Assembly: GCF_003260195.1 (NCBI RefSeq)
Contig: NZ_QEIH01000006.1
Location: 248,001 to 312,000 of the forward strand
Origin: Lutibacter citreus
GTDB lineage: Bacteria; Bacteroidota; Bacteroidia; Flavobacteriales; Flavobacteriaceae
Length of the DNA: 64,000 nucleotides
Reading direction: 5' to 3'
In this document: positions 32,442 to 42,304 of the stretch, in pieces
Position numbering within the stretch: position 1 is the stretch's first letter
Layout of the letters: the number at the start of each line of letters is the position of its first letter
The notes under the pieces: generated by a model
The model's input: the letters and a program-made list of their open reading frames with translations, nothing else
The model's database searches: none
Told to the model about the DNA's origin: nothing
Position numbers and translations under genes: made by a program

Positions 32442-34955
32442 ATGAGAAGGGTACTTTTTATCATTTTTATTATTCCCTTAATAGCATTTTCTCAAAAACA
32501 AATTCAGGGTGTTGTAATTGATGGTGAAACAAAAAGCCCACTTCCATTTGCTTCAATAGTTACAAATACAGGTTTTGTAACATTAACTAATGCTGACGGA
32601 ACCTTTTTAATCAAAACAAAAAATCCATTTAACACTCTAAAAATATCATATATAGGGTATGAAACCTTTTCTGTTTCAGTAAACTCAGATAATAAATATC
32701 TTAAAGTAGAATTAAATACTACTGTTGAAAGTTTAAATGAAATTTTAATTACAGCTAAAGAAAACCCTGCGCTAAATATTATTAGAAATGTTATAAAAAA
32801 CAAGCCTAAGAATGACATAGAAAAATCTTTAAACAGTTTTAAATTTAACACTTACAATAAGATTTTAGTAACTGCAAACCCAGATTCTATTGACGGTAAA
32901 ATAGATTCTGTTTTTATTGTTTCAAAAAACGGAATTAAAGAATTTGAAAAACTTGACTCTTCTAATTTTAAATTTAAGAAGGATATTATAAAACAACATC
33001 TTTTTATTTCAGAAAAAATTTCAGAATATAGATTTCAAAAAGGAAAAAAGGAAAAAGAATTGGTTCTTGCCTCTAGAATGGCCGGGTTAAAACAACCAAT
33101 TTATGAACTTTTAGCCATAACGTTTCAAGACCTTTCATTTTATAATGAAGTATACACCTTAGCAGGTACAAAATACACTAACCCTATAGCAAATAATGCT
33201 CTTAAATTATATAATTACAAAATTTTAGACACTGTATTTAACGGTGTTAATAAATCCATTTTAATTCATTTTAAACCAAAACATAAGAAAAAATTTCTTG
33301 GCATTGAAGGTGTTTTATACATAGATTCTAAACAATTTGCAATTACAAAAGCTATTGCTGAATTAAAAGGTATGGTAAATGTAAAGGCAACACAAAACTA
33401 TAGCTTTAATAAAAGTTTTAATATTTGGTTCCCAAAGGATATGAATGTTGTTTTAAAAAAGGGTGAAAATGATGAAAGAATTGCTTTATTTGGAGGTGCC
33501 GTAAAAGTATCTAAGGACAAGAGAAAGGATTCAATTATTAACACCAAAGAAAAAGATGAAAGTGATATTACCTATTTTATATCAAAATCCAGTAATTCCA
33601 ACATTTTAATAAACACACCTGTTGTTGTAAAAAACTCATCCGCTACAATTGATTTTATGGATGATGCCAACAAAAAATCAGAATTATTTTGGAATTCATA
33701 TAGAACCGATTCCCTTTCTAAAAGAGGAGAAACAACTTATACCTTTTTAGATAGTTTAGCAAAAAAAGAAGGTGTTGGTAAAAAAATAAATATAGCTAGA
33801 AATATTTTAAAAGGCTACTACCCTACTAAATTTATAAACCTAAATTTAGGTAAGATTTTAAACCTAAATAATTATGAAGGATTACGGTTAGGTTTTGGAG
33901 GGGAAACTAATAGTAATTTTTCTAACACGTTTAAAATAGAATCTTATGTTGCTTATGGAACTAAAGATAAGGACTTTAAATATAGTTTTGGAGCATCAAC
34001 TCGTTTAAACAAAAATTCTAACACTTGGTTAGGAGCTAAATTCACAAATGATTTAAAAGAAGCAGCTGCCCTTAATTTTATAAAAGAAAATAATTCCTTT
34101 TCCCCAATTAATCCTAGAAATTTAAACATTGATAAATTCTACAACTATAAAACTATTAGCGGATTTTTAAAACATGATTTTCAACCAAATTTAGAAACTA
34201 AATTTCAATTCAGTACAGGAGATTATTTACCAGTTTTTGATTATAACTTCATCTCTCCAACAAAAAATATTATTGAATATACATTATCAACTGCCACTAT
34301 TGGATTTCAATACAACCCAAAAAGTGAATATATGAATTCGCCTTTGGGAAAATTAACAATTAAAAATAGATATCCACAATTCACTTTTCAAATAACTAAA
34401 AGTTTTGAAGACTTATTTGAAAGTGATTTTGAGTTTACTCAATTAAACATCAGAGTTTTTCATAAAATAAATAGATTAAGAAAAGCCCAAACTACAATTC
34501 TAGCAGAAGGTGGTATTGTATGGGGAGAAGCTCCAATTTCACATTTATTTAACTCAACACCTAATTATACATTTAAAAGTCCGTGGGCAAAACGTATAAC
34601 TTTTGCGGGTAAAAACAGTTTTGAAACAATGGGCTATAACGAGTTTATTTCTGATAAATTTGCATCTGTACATATAAAACATCATTTAAAAGCCTTTAAC
34701 ATAAGCACTAAATTTAAACCACAACTTACTTTGGTATCTAGAGCTGCTATTGGATCAATACAAAACCCACAATATCATTTTGGTTTGCAATTTAAATCCT
34801 TAAATAAAGGATATTTAGAAAGTGGTTTAGAATTTAATAGTTTACTTAAAGGATTTGGTTTAAGCGCATTTTACAGATATGGTGCTTATAAAAATGAAGA
34901 ATGGAGCGATAATTTAGCTTTAAAATTAACCTATAAATTAAGACTTGGTTTTTAA
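32442..34955 (+). CDS. DUF5686 family outer-membrane protein with carboxypeptidase-regulatory-like domain
   Basis: 837 residues. Signal peptide RRVLFIIFIIPLIAFSQ, then a carboxypeptidase D regulatory-like beta-sandwich at about 20-105 (IQGVVIDGETKSPLPFASIV, TNADGTFLIK, LKISYIGYETFSV), which in Bacteroidota usually precedes an outer-membrane barrel. The remainder alternates beta-strands (DFKYSFGASTRLNKNSNTWL, FQYNPKSEYMNSPLGKLTI) and ends in RLGF with an aromatic last residue, typical of outer-membrane barrels. There is no TonB-dependent plug. The role is unknown; it may be structural or involved in transport. Confidence 0.8.
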   Translation: MRRVLFIIFIIPLIAFSQKQIQGVVIDGETKSPLPFASIVTNTGFVTLTNADGTFLIKTKNPFNTLKISYIGYETFSVSVNSDNKYLKVELNTTVESLNEILITAKENPALNIIRNVIKNKPKNDIEKSLNSFKFNTYNKILVTANPDSIDGKIDSVFIVSKNGIKEFEKLDSSNFKFKKDIIKQHLFISEKISEYRFQKGKKEKELVLASRMAGLKQPIYELLAITFQDLSFYNEVYTLAGTKYTNPIANNALKLYNYKILDTVFNGVNKSILIHFKPKHKKKFLGIEGVLYIDSKQFAITKAIAELKGMVNVKATQNYSFNKSFNIWFPKDMNVVLKKGENDERIALFGGAVKVSKDKRKDSIINTKEKDESDITYFISKSSNSNILINTPVVVKNSSATIDFMDDANKKSELFWNSYRTDSLSKRGETTYTFLDSLAKKEGVGKKINIARNILKGYYPTKFINLNLGKILNLNNYEGLRLGFGGETNSNFSNTFKIESYVAYGTKDKDFKYSFGASTRLNKNSNTWLGAKFTNDLKEAAALNFIKENNSFSPINPRNLNIDKFYNYKTISGFLKHDFQPNLETKFQFSTGDYLPVFDYNFISPTKNIIEYTLSTATIGFQYNPKSEYMNSPLGKLTIKNRYPQFTFQITKSFEDLFESDFEFTQLNIRVFHKINRLRKAQTTILAEGGIVWGEAPISHLFNSTPNYTFKSPWAKRITFAGKNSFETMGYNEFISDKFASVHIKHHLKAFNISTKFKPQLTLVSRAAIGSIQNPQYHFGLQFKSLNKGYLESGLEFNSLLKGFGLSAFYRYGAYKNEEWSDNLALKLTYKLRLGF

Positions 34956-34987
34956 TAATCATCTAATTAAAAGCTAAACTATTTTAT

Positions 34988-34995
34988 TACCTTTG
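34988..34995 (+). promoter_or_regulatory. -7 box of the RND/MMPL transporter gene
   Basis: TACCTTTG, a perfect TAnnTTTG match, only 13 nt before the ATG at 35009, implying a leader of under 10 nt. Confidence 0.45.
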
Positions 34996-35008
34996 CAAAA
35001 ATTTTTTT

Positions 35009-37390
35009 ATGGGTTTTTGGAATCAGGTTTCAAGATTAATTTTAAAAGGGAGATTTGTTATATTAATTATAATAGCCGCTTTCACGTATTTTTTATCTAC
35101 ACAAATGGAAAACATGCGTTTTTCATACACAGAAGCAAATCTGCTTCCCGAAAACCATGAAGTAAACATTAATTATGATAAGTTTCTTAAACTTTTTGGA
35201 GAAGAAGGAAATTTAATAATTTTAGCTGTTCAAGATTCAACAATTTTTACGGCAGATAAATTTAATGCTTGGAATGAGTTATCTAAAAAACTTAATGCAT
35301 TTAATGAAGTAGATTTTACGGTTGCCATTGGTGATATTCAAAAATTGAAAAAAAATTCTGCTGAACAAAAATTTGTTGTTGAACCATTATATGACAAAAT
35401 CCCAACTACAAACCAGGAAGTTTTAAAAATTAAAGAAGACCTTTTTGAGAACCTACCCTTTTTTGATAATTTTCTTTTCAATAAAAAAACAGGAACAATT
35501 AGAACTGTGGTTTATATGCATAAAGATATTGTTAACACTGCAGCCAGAAAAGATTTTATTTTTGATTCGTTAAATCCAACCATAGAACAATTTGAAAAAG
35601 ACAACAACATAGATGTTCGCATATCTGGTATGCCATATATACGTACTATGAATGCCCAAAATATAATTGATGAAATAGGTATGTTTGTTGGTCTTGCCCT
35701 TGCAGTTACCGCAATTATTTTCTTTTTCTTTTTCCGTTCTTTTAGAGCTACATTTATTACGTTACTTGTTGTTAGTATTGGAGTAATTTGGGCTTTTGGT
35801 TTTATTGGTTTATTTCAATATGAAATAACTGTATTAATGGCTTTAATACCTCCTTTAATAATTGTAATAGGTGTTCCTAATGCTATATTTTTAATTAATA
35901 AATACCAGCAAGAAGTAAAAAAACATGGAAACCAAGCAAAATCATTACAACGTGTAATATCAAAAATTGGTAATGCAACGTTAATGACAAATGTTACTAC
36001 TGCCTCTGGATTTGCAACCTTCATTTTTACAAAAAGTCAGTTACTTAGAGAATTTGGAACAATAGCTTCTATAAATATTCTAGCCATTTTTGTACTTGCA
36101 TTACTAATTATACCAATATTGTATAGTTTTTTGCCTTTACCTAAAGAAAAGCATTTAAAACATTTAGAACGTAAATGGATTGATGCAATAGTTAAATGGA
36201 TGGAATCTATTGTTAGAAACCACAGAATTGCTGTTTATATTACTACTACTACAATTATTATTATTAGTATGATTGGAGTTTATATGATAAAAGTTTCTGG
36301 TAGTTTAATTGAAGACATGCCAAAGGGCAAACAATTTTTTAAAGATATAGTGTTTTTTGAAGAAGAGTTTGGGGGAATTATGCCGTTAGAAATTTTAATT
36401 GACACCAAAAAAGAAAAAGGCGTAATGAAACTTTCCACACTAAAACGTATGGATGAGTTGAACGAAACTATTGATGAAATTCCTCAATTATCAAAATCTA
36501 TTTCCGTTTTAAACATAGTTAAATATTCAAAACAAGCTTTTTATAGCGGCAAACCTGAATATTACCAACTCCCTAACAATCAGGAAAAGAACTGGATACT
36601 TTCTTATATGAAAAATTCCAGTGGAAATTCAGATTCAGACATGTTAAAAAGTTATGTAGATTCAACAGGAAGATATGCTAGAATTACCACTTTCATGAAA
36701 GATATTGGTACTGATAAAATGGCAAAAATTGAAGATCGCTTACAGCAAAAAATAGATAAAGAATTTCCTAAAAAAGATTATACCGTTTCTATGACAGGTG
36801 GAGCACTTGTGTTTTTAAAAGGAACCACATTTTTAATAAACAATTTGGTAATATCACTGTCGTTGGCAATTATTTTAATTGCAGTATTTATGGCATTTAT
36901 GTTTAGATCGTTTAGAATGATTTTAATTTCACTTCTACCTAACATTTTTCCATTATTAATAACTGCAGGACTTATGGGATATTTAGGAGTACCTATTAAA
37001 CCATCAACTATATTAGTTTTTAGTATTGCTTTTGGTATTTCGGTAGATGATACAATTCATTTCTTAGCAAAATACAGACAAGAATTAAAAGTAAATAATT
37101 GGAGAATTAAAGAATCCGTTTATGCTGCCTTAAGAGAGACAGGAGTTAGTATGTTTTACACTTCAATAGTGTTGTTCTTTGGTTTTTTAGTATTCACTGT
37201 TTCAAGTTTTGGAGGAACAATTGCATTAGGAGGTTTAGTTTCAATCACTTTATTATTTGCAATGATTTCCAATTTAATCCTTTTACCGTCATTATTGCTT
37301 TCTTTAGAAAAAAGTATTGCCAATAAAAAAGTTTTTAAAGAACCTATTTTAGATATTTTACCTTCGGAAGATGAAAATGAAGATGTATAA
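35009..37390 (+). CDS. RND/MMPL-superfamily membrane transporter
   Basis: 793 residues with the duplicated RND layout: a helix at about 15-30, a periplasmic loop (to about 215), five helices (IGMFVGLALAVTAIIFFFFF, VVSIGVIWAFGFIGLF, LIPPLIIVIGVPNAIFLINK), then helix 7, a second loop and the second helix set (LISLLPNIFPLLITAGLMGY, VFSIAFGISVDDTIHFLAKY). The GISVDDTIHF motif carries the acidic residues of the proton relay in this family. It is short compared with AcrB and closer to MmpL/HpnN-like lipid or hopanoid exporters. The substrate is unknown. No membrane-fusion or outer-membrane partner lies next to it. Confidence 0.85.
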   Translation: MGFWNQVSRLILKGRFVILIIIAAFTYFLSTQMENMRFSYTEANLLPENHEVNINYDKFLKLFGEEGNLIILAVQDSTIFTADKFNAWNELSKKLNAFNEVDFTVAIGDIQKLKKNSAEQKFVVEPLYDKIPTTNQEVLKIKEDLFENLPFFDNFLFNKKTGTIRTVVYMHKDIVNTAARKDFIFDSLNPTIEQFEKDNNIDVRISGMPYIRTMNAQNIIDEIGMFVGLALAVTAIIFFFFFRSFRATFITLLVVSIGVIWAFGFIGLFQYEITVLMALIPPLIIVIGVPNAIFLINKYQQEVKKHGNQAKSLQRVISKIGNATLMTNVTTASGFATFIFTKSQLLREFGTIASINILAIFVLALLIIPILYSFLPLPKEKHLKHLERKWIDAIVKWMESIVRNHRIAVYITTTTIIIISMIGVYMIKVSGSLIEDMPKGKQFFKDIVFFEEEFGGIMPLEILIDTKKEKGVMKLSTLKRMDELNETIDEIPQLSKSISVLNIVKYSKQAFYSGKPEYYQLPNNQEKNWILSYMKNSSGNSDSDMLKSYVDSTGRYARITTFMKDIGTDKMAKIEDRLQQKIDKEFPKKDYTVSMTGGALVFLKGTTFLINNLVISLSLAIILIAVFMAFMFRSFRMILISLLPNIFPLLITAGLMGYLGVPIKPSTILVFSIAFGISVDDTIHFLAKYRQELKVNNWRIKESVYAALRETGVSMFYTSIVLFFGFLVFTVSSFGGTIALGGLVSITLLFAMISNLILLPSLLLSLEKSIANKKVFKEPILDILPSEDENEDV

Positions 37391-37463
37391 AAACGTTAAA
37401 ATTCTCTATTAAAATTTTTACTTTTCATTGGTAACTTTCCTTTCCAACTTTCATTAGTTAATG

Positions 37464-37471
37464 TATATTTG
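37464..37471 (+). promoter_or_regulatory. -7 box of asnS
   Basis: TATATTTG, a perfect TAnnTTTG match, 19 nt before the asnS ATG. Confidence 0.5.
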
Positions 37472-37490
37472 TTATTCCTAAATTTCAGAT

Positions 37491-38924
37491 ATGATTAGAA
37501 ATAATGTAGCGGAACTTTTAAGTTCAAAAAATTACTTACAAGAAGTAAATTTAAAAGGATGGGTTAGAACTTTTAGAGCAAATAGATTTATTGCTTTAAA
37601 TGATGGGTCTACAATAAATAATATTCAATGTGTTGTTGATTTTGAAAAAACAGACGAGAGTATCCTTAAACAGGTTACAACAGGTGCTGCAATTTCTATT
37701 ACAGGAACACTAACAGAGAGCCTAGGAAAAGGGCAATCAGTTGAAATACAAGTTTCAAAAATTGAAGTATTAGGGACATCCAATCCAGATGAATATCCAA
37801 TTCAACCAAAAAAACATAGTTTCGAATTTTTACGTGAAAATGCTCATCTAAGAATTAGAACTTCAACATTTAGCGCAGTAATGAGATTAAGATCTGCATT
37901 ATCATTTGCAGTTCATAAATATTTTACAGAAAATGGATTTTACAATTTCCACGCTCCAATTATAACTGGTTCTGATGCTGAAGGTGCAGGTGAAATGTTT
38001 CAAGTTTCTACTTTAGGCTTAGAAAATACACCCTTAAATGAAGATGGAAAAGTTGATTATAGCAAAGACTTTTTTGGAAAAGAAACAAACTTAACGGTTT
38101 CAGGTCAATTAGAAGCTGAAACTTATGCTATGGCCTTAGGGAAAGTATATACATTTGGGCCAACTTTTAGAGCCGAAAATTCAAATACAACACGCCATTT
38201 AGCAGAATTTTGGATGATTGAACCAGAAGTTGCATTTAATAATTTAGATGATAATATGGATTTGGCAGAAGATTTTATTAAATCTGTAATTTCATATGTT
38301 GTAGAAAATTATCCAGATGATTTAGCTTTTTTAGATAATAGACTAACACAAGAAGACAAAACAAAACCGGCAATTGAACGCAATGACATGTCTTTAATTG
38401 AAAAATTAAAATTTGTTGCTGAAAACAATTTTAAACGAGTAAGTTATACTGAAGCAATAGATATTTTAAGAAACTGCAAACCTAACAAAAAGAAAAAATT
38501 TCAATACATTATTAATGAATGGGGCGCAGATTTACAAAGTGAACATGAGCGTTATTTAGTTGAAAAACACTTTAAATGTCCAGTAATATTATTTGATTAT
38601 CCAGCAAATATTAAAGCTTTTTATATGCGTTTAAATGAAGACGGAAAAACAGTAAGAGCAATGGACGTTTTATTCCCTGGAATTGGAGAAATTGTTGGTG
38701 GTAGCCAACGTGAAGAGCGTTTAGACGTCTTAAAACAAAAAATAAGCGACTTAAATATTGATGAAAAAGAGCTTTGGTGGTATTTAGATACTAGAAAATT
38801 TGGTACAGCTGAGCATAGTGGTTTTGGCTTAGGATTTGAGCGTTTAGTTCAATTTGTTACCGGTATGGGAAACATAAGAGATGTAATTCCATTTCCAAGA
38901 ACACCGCAAAATGCAGACTTTTAA
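37491..38924 (+). CDS. asnS: Asparaginyl-tRNA synthetase
   Basis: 477 residues, class IIb. The N-terminal OB-fold anticodon-binding domain ([20 protein letters not shown]) runs to about 110. The catalytic domain has motif 2 ([20 protein letters not shown]) and motif 3 ([20 protein letters not shown], ending PFPRTP). The asparagine-type [13 protein letters not shown] distinguishes it from AspRS. It charges tRNA-Asn directly. Confidence 0.96.
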   Translation: MIRNNVAELLSSKNYLQEVNLKGWVRTFRANRFIALNDGSTINNIQCVVDFEKTDESILKQVTTGAAISITGTLTESLGKGQSVEIQVSKIEVLGTSNPDEYPIQPKKHSFEFLRENAHLRIRTSTFSAVMRLRSALSFAVHKYFTENGFYNFHAPIITGSDAEGAGEMFQVSTLGLENTPLNEDGKVDYSKDFFGKETNLTVSGQLEAETYAMALGKVYTFGPTFRAENSNTTRHLAEFWMIEPEVAFNNLDDNMDLAEDFIKSVISYVVENYPDDLAFLDNRLTQEDKTKPAIERNDMSLIEKLKFVAENNFKRVSYTEAIDILRNCKPNKKKKFQYIINEWGADLQSEHERYLVEKHFKCPVILFDYPANIKAFYMRLNEDGKTVRAMDVLFPGIGEIVGGSQREERLDVLKQKISDLNIDEKELWWYLDTRKFGTAEHSGFGLGFERLVQFVTGMGNIRDVIPFPRTPQNADF

Positions 38925-39000
38925 AAGTAACACAAACAAGAGTCGTTTTCATTATAATTTGTTTTTTGTATTTTTATAAAAAAAGCAACAACATATATTT

Positions 39001-40455
39001 ATGCTTAAACAGAGCTTACAGTTTAAATTATTACAAAAATTATCTCCTCAGCAAATTCAATTAATGAAATTGATTCAATTGCCTACACAAGCATTTGAAC
39101 AAAAATTAAAACAAGAATTAGAGGAAAACCCAGCTTTGGATAGCGGCAAAGAAAATATTGATGAATTTGAAAACACTCAAAATGATGAATATGATGATGA
39201 CGGGAACGATAGTATTAGTGCAGAAGATATAAATATTGATGAATATCTAAGTGACGATGAAATTCCTAATTATAAAACACATGCCAATAATTATTCTTCA
39301 GATGATGAAGAAAAACATATTCCTTATGCGTCTGGAACTTCATTTACACAGCATTTAAAAAGCCAGATGAATACCTTTAGGCTTACCGAGGATGAAGAAA
39401 TTATTACTGATTTTTTAATAGGAAGCATTGATGACAGCGGTTATATAAGAAGAGATTTACTTGATGTTTTAGATGATTTAGCATTTACACAAAACATATT
39501 TACTACAATTGAAGAATTGGAGCGACTACTTAATCTTGTGCAACAATTAGATCCTGCAGGAGTAGGAGCACGAAATTTAAAAGAGTGCCTAATTCTTCAA
39601 TTAAAAAGAAAAAAAGAAAAACCAAGTAGAATTTTAGCTATTGATATCTTAGTTAATTCTTTTGAACATTTTGCAAAAAAACATTATAAAAAATTATTAC
39701 AAAAATTTCATATTTCTGAAGAACAATTAAAAGAAGCAATTTCACAAATAGAAAAATTGAATCCAAAACCGGGAGGTTCATATGTTGGAAACAATAAAAT
39801 AGCAGAACAAATTGTACCTGATTTTAATATACGAATTGTTGAAGGAGAATTAGAGCTAACTTTAAATTCTAGAAATGCTCCTGAACTTCATGTTTCCAAA
39901 GAATACAATGATTTAATGTTGGGTTATAAAGATTCTAAAGAAAAAACTAAATCTCAAAAAGAAGCTGTTCAATTTATTAAACAAAAGCTTGATTCTGCAA
40001 AATGGTTTATTGATGCCATAAAACAACGCCAACAAACGTTGTTGTTAAATATGAATGCCATTATGAATCATCAAAAAGAATACTTCTTAACGGGTGATGA
40101 AAGGAAGTTAAAACCTATGATACTTAAGGATATTGCAGATGTTATAAATATGGATGTTTCTACAGTATCAAGAGTTGCAAATAGTAAGTATGTTAATACG
40201 CCTTATGGTACTATGCTTATTAAAGAATTTTTCTCTGAATCTATGAAAAACGATCAAGGAGAAGATGTTTCAACTCGTGAAATAAAAAATATATTAGCAA
40301 CTGTGGTTAAAGAAGAAAGTAAAAAGAAACCTTTAACGGATGATAAACTGTCAATTATTCTAAAGGAAAAAGGGTATCCTATTGCTAGAAGAACTGTAGC
40401 AAAATATAGAGAACAATTAGATATTCCTGTTGCTAGATTAAGAAAAGAGATTTAG
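39001..40455 (+). CDS. rpoN: RNA polymerase sigma-54 factor
   Basis: 484 residues. Region I is the Gln/Leu-rich activator-responding start (QSLQFKLLQKLSPQQIQLMK, IQLPTQAFEQKLKQELEENP). Region II is acidic (residues about 50-100). The core-binding domain follows (LVQQLDPAGVGARNLKECL), then the HTH (ADVINMDVSTVSRVANSKYV, TPYGTMLIKEFF), and the C-terminal RpoN box ARRTVAKYREQLDIPVARLR is intact. It directs transcription from -24/-12 promoters with enhancer-binding activators. The 203-residue membrane protein gene starts 9 nt later and is probably co-transcribed. Confidence 0.97.
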   Translation: MLKQSLQFKLLQKLSPQQIQLMKLIQLPTQAFEQKLKQELEENPALDSGKENIDEFENTQNDEYDDDGNDSISAEDINIDEYLSDDEIPNYKTHANNYSSDDEEKHIPYASGTSFTQHLKSQMNTFRLTEDEEIITDFLIGSIDDSGYIRRDLLDVLDDLAFTQNIFTTIEELERLLNLVQQLDPAGVGARNLKECLILQLKRKKEKPSRILAIDILVNSFEHFAKKHYKKLLQKFHISEEQLKEAISQIEKLNPKPGGSYVGNNKIAEQIVPDFNIRIVEGELELTLNSRNAPELHVSKEYNDLMLGYKDSKEKTKSQKEAVQFIKQKLDSAKWFIDAIKQRQQTLLLNMNAIMNHQKEYFLTGDERKLKPMILKDIADVINMDVSTVSRVANSKYVNTPYGTMLIKEFFSESMKNDQGEDVSTREIKNILATVVKEESKKKPLTDDKLSIILKEKGYPIARRTVAKYREQLDIPVARLRKEI

Positions 40456-40464
40456 AAGACAGCT

Positions 40465-41076
40465 ATGAAATTTTCAAAATTTATCTCTACTTTTTTTCAT
40501 CCAATAAATTTCCCAATAATTGGGACAGTTTTATACTTTTTGTTTGTACCTAAACACATTTATAAACCCCAAGAGCATATTATTTTAACAGTTATTCTTA
40601 TTGGAACTTATATATTCCCACTTGTATTTTTATTTCTTTTAAAACGCTTTAAAATGATAAATAGCCATCATTTAGTAACCATTGAAGAACGTAAATTTCC
40701 AACATTACTATTTATTGCTATATCTTTTATAATTGCTAATTGGCTGCTAAAAACAAGAGTTGTTAATTTGTTATCTCTACTTTATTTTGGGTATGGAATA
40801 GGATTTATTGCTTCTTATATCTTTTTGTTTTCTAAACAAAAAATTAGTTTACATACTGCAGCAATAGGAGGTTTAATCGGTTTTTTAGTTTATTTTAGTT
40901 TTGAATATAAAATAAACATATTAGGATTTTTAATTGGATTTTTTATTCTTAGTGGTATTATTGCTTCGGCTAGACTAAGATTAAAGGCTCACAATATAAA
41001 TGAAGTTTTTTTAGGATTTGTTACAGGTCTTCTTACTCAATTTCTAGTTTACGGAGTTTTTTATTACATAATGTAA
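40465..41076 (+). CDS. Small multi-pass membrane protein, PAP2-like
   Basis: 203 residues with about six transmembrane helices (IILTVILIGTYIFPLVFLFL, LLFIAISFIIANWLL, LLSLLYFGYGIGFIASYIFL). SLHTAAIGG and SGIIASARLRLKAHNINEVF with LGFVTG resemble the second and third phosphatase motifs of PAP2 phosphatases, but the first motif is not evident, so catalytic activity is uncertain. It is 9 nt downstream of rpoN. Its 3' end overlaps the convergent barrel gene by 13 bp. Confidence 0.6.
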   Translation: MKFSKFISTFFHPINFPIIGTVLYFLFVPKHIYKPQEHIILTVILIGTYIFPLVFLFLLKRFKMINSHHLVTIEERKFPTLLFIAISFIIANWLLKTRVVNLLSLLYFGYGIGFIASYIFLFSKQKISLHTAAIGGLIGFLVYFSFEYKINILGFLIGFFILSGIIASARLRLKAHNINEVFLGFVTGLLTQFLVYGVFYYIM

Positions 41077-41741
41077 AAGATTAATCCTACTTTTAAATCT
41101 TTAGCATCTATAGATTCATTAGACACAACTACATCATTAAATATTGGATTTAACCCATAATAAATAAACAAATTCCAAGTACTATATCCTGCTGATAAAG
41201 TTACTCCATACTTCCATTCATTAATTTCATCAATATTTTTAATTTTTAATTTCTCAACTGAATCTGAATAAACAGATTTAGATGAGAATATGTAAGATGC
41301 TTTTACACCTGCATAAACTCTAAAAAATTTATATTTGTTAATTGTCGAATTTCTAAATCTAAATTCAAAAGGAATATCTATTGAATGTAATCTTAAAGAA
41401 TTTGTTTTATAATCGGTAACAAACTCAAAATTTGTATTGAAATTATTTTTTGAAATTTTCAAGTTTTGAATATAAACATCATAACTATAACCAATTCCTA
41501 AAGCAATCCCTTTTGATCTTTTTTCATTAAAAGGAATATCTCTTATAAAACCAGCAGAAAAACCTCCAGAAAAGCCATTTTGAGAAAGACTAAGAGATTT
41601 ATCTAACATATTATTATAAGTTAAGGTTAAATATATTTGATCTTCTAAATAAGCATTATCTAGGCTGTCCTTACTCACTTGACCATTCATTAAGGTCAAA
41701 TTAAAGAGAAACACTATTACAAGAATTATATTTTTTATCAT
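41064..41741 (-). CDS. Outer-membrane beta-barrel protein (PorT-like fold)
   Basis: 225 residues from the ATG at 41741 (MIKNIILVIVFLFNLTLMNG signal peptide). An upstream in-frame ATG at 41779-41777 lies inside a perfect terminator stem and would place residues before the signal peptide, so it is rejected. The mature part shows alternating strands typical of the OMP beta-barrel 2 family: GFSGGFSAGFIRDIPF, GIALGIGYSYDVYI, RLHSIDIPFEFRFRN, FFRVYAGVKASYIF, and a final LKVGLIFYIM. A small porin or accessory barrel; function unknown. It follows the ExbB/ExbD cluster on the same strand but after a terminator. Confidence 0.7.
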   Translation of the reverse strand: MIKNIILVIVFLFNLTLMNGQVSKDSLDNAYLEDQIYLTLTYNNMLDKSLSLSQNGFSGGFSAGFIRDIPFNEKRSKGIALGIGYSYDVYIQNLKISKNNFNTNFEFVTDYKTNSLRLHSIDIPFEFRFRNSTINKYKFFRVYAGVKASYIFSSKSVYSDSVEKLKIKNIDEINEWKYGVTLSAGYSTWNLFIYYGLNPIFNDVVVSNESIDAKDLKVGLIFYIM

Positions 41742-41768
41742 AAATACAAAGATAAGTCTTAAACACAA

Positions 41769-41796
41769 AAAAGGCAATCATTACTGATTGCCTTTT
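41769..41796 (-). terminator. Terminator of the ExbB/ExbD operon
   Basis: Perfect 12-bp stem AAAAGGCAATCA / TGATTGCCTTTT with a 4-nt loop, 23 nt after the last exbD stop. Confidence 0.85.
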
Positions 41797-41819
41797 ATCT
41801 AAAATTATTTAACTAATTT

Positions 41820-42296
41820 TTATTTCTTAAAATTAGTACTTAAGTCACTTCCTTTTGAAGTAGAAAAACTAACTTTTAAAGCATTTATATCTCTTAATTG
41901 CTCTTTAATATCTAAAATAGTACCTACGTTTGCTTCTTTATCAGCTTTAATAGAAGTAGTCATAAATTTAACTTCCTCTTCTTTTCTTATAGCTCTTTCA
42001 GCAAAAATAAAACTAGGAACATCTTTTACATCAATGATTTTATCATTAACCTGAATTTTATCACCAGATATTCTTTTATCTTTAGATTTACCAACATAAA
42101 TAGTACTTACCAAACTTTTGTGCTCTAATTTCTTTACTTCACTAGCAACAGGTAATGTAGGTTTCTTTATTAATAAATCTGTCTCTCTCATAGTAGTTGA
42201 TACCATAAAAAAGAATAACAACATAAATACAATATCAGGTAAAGATGCCGTAGAAATTGCAGGTAAACCTTTTTTCTTCTTTTTAAACTTACTCAT
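41820..42296 (-). CDS. exbD: ExbD/TolR-family energy transducer subunit (second copy)
   Basis: 158 residues. A basic N-terminus (KFKKKKKG) leads to the single transmembrane helix LPDIVFMLLFFFMVSTTM with the essential membrane Asp, then a periplasmic domain ending with the ExbD-type helix/strand (TILDIKEQLRDINALKVSFS). Unlike the upstream copy it has no insertion. It is the last gene of an ExbB - small membrane protein - ExbD - ExbD operon. In Flavobacteria such clusters couple proton flow to TonB-dependent uptake. Confidence 0.88.
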   Translation of the reverse strand: MSKFKKKKKGLPAISTASLPDIVFMLLFFFMVSTTMRETDLLIKKPTLPVASEVKKLEHKSLVSTIYVGKSKDKRISGDKIQVNDKIIDVKDVPSFIFAERAIRKEEEVKFMTTSIKADKEANVGTILDIKEQLRDINALKVSFSTSKGSDLSTNFKK

Positions 42297-42304
42297 ATCT
42301 GATA

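Noticed and set aside
41742..41779. Upstream in-frame ATG for the outer-membrane barrel gene
   Set aside because: It lies within a perfect terminator stem and would place residues ahead of the signal peptide; the ATG at 41741 is preferred.
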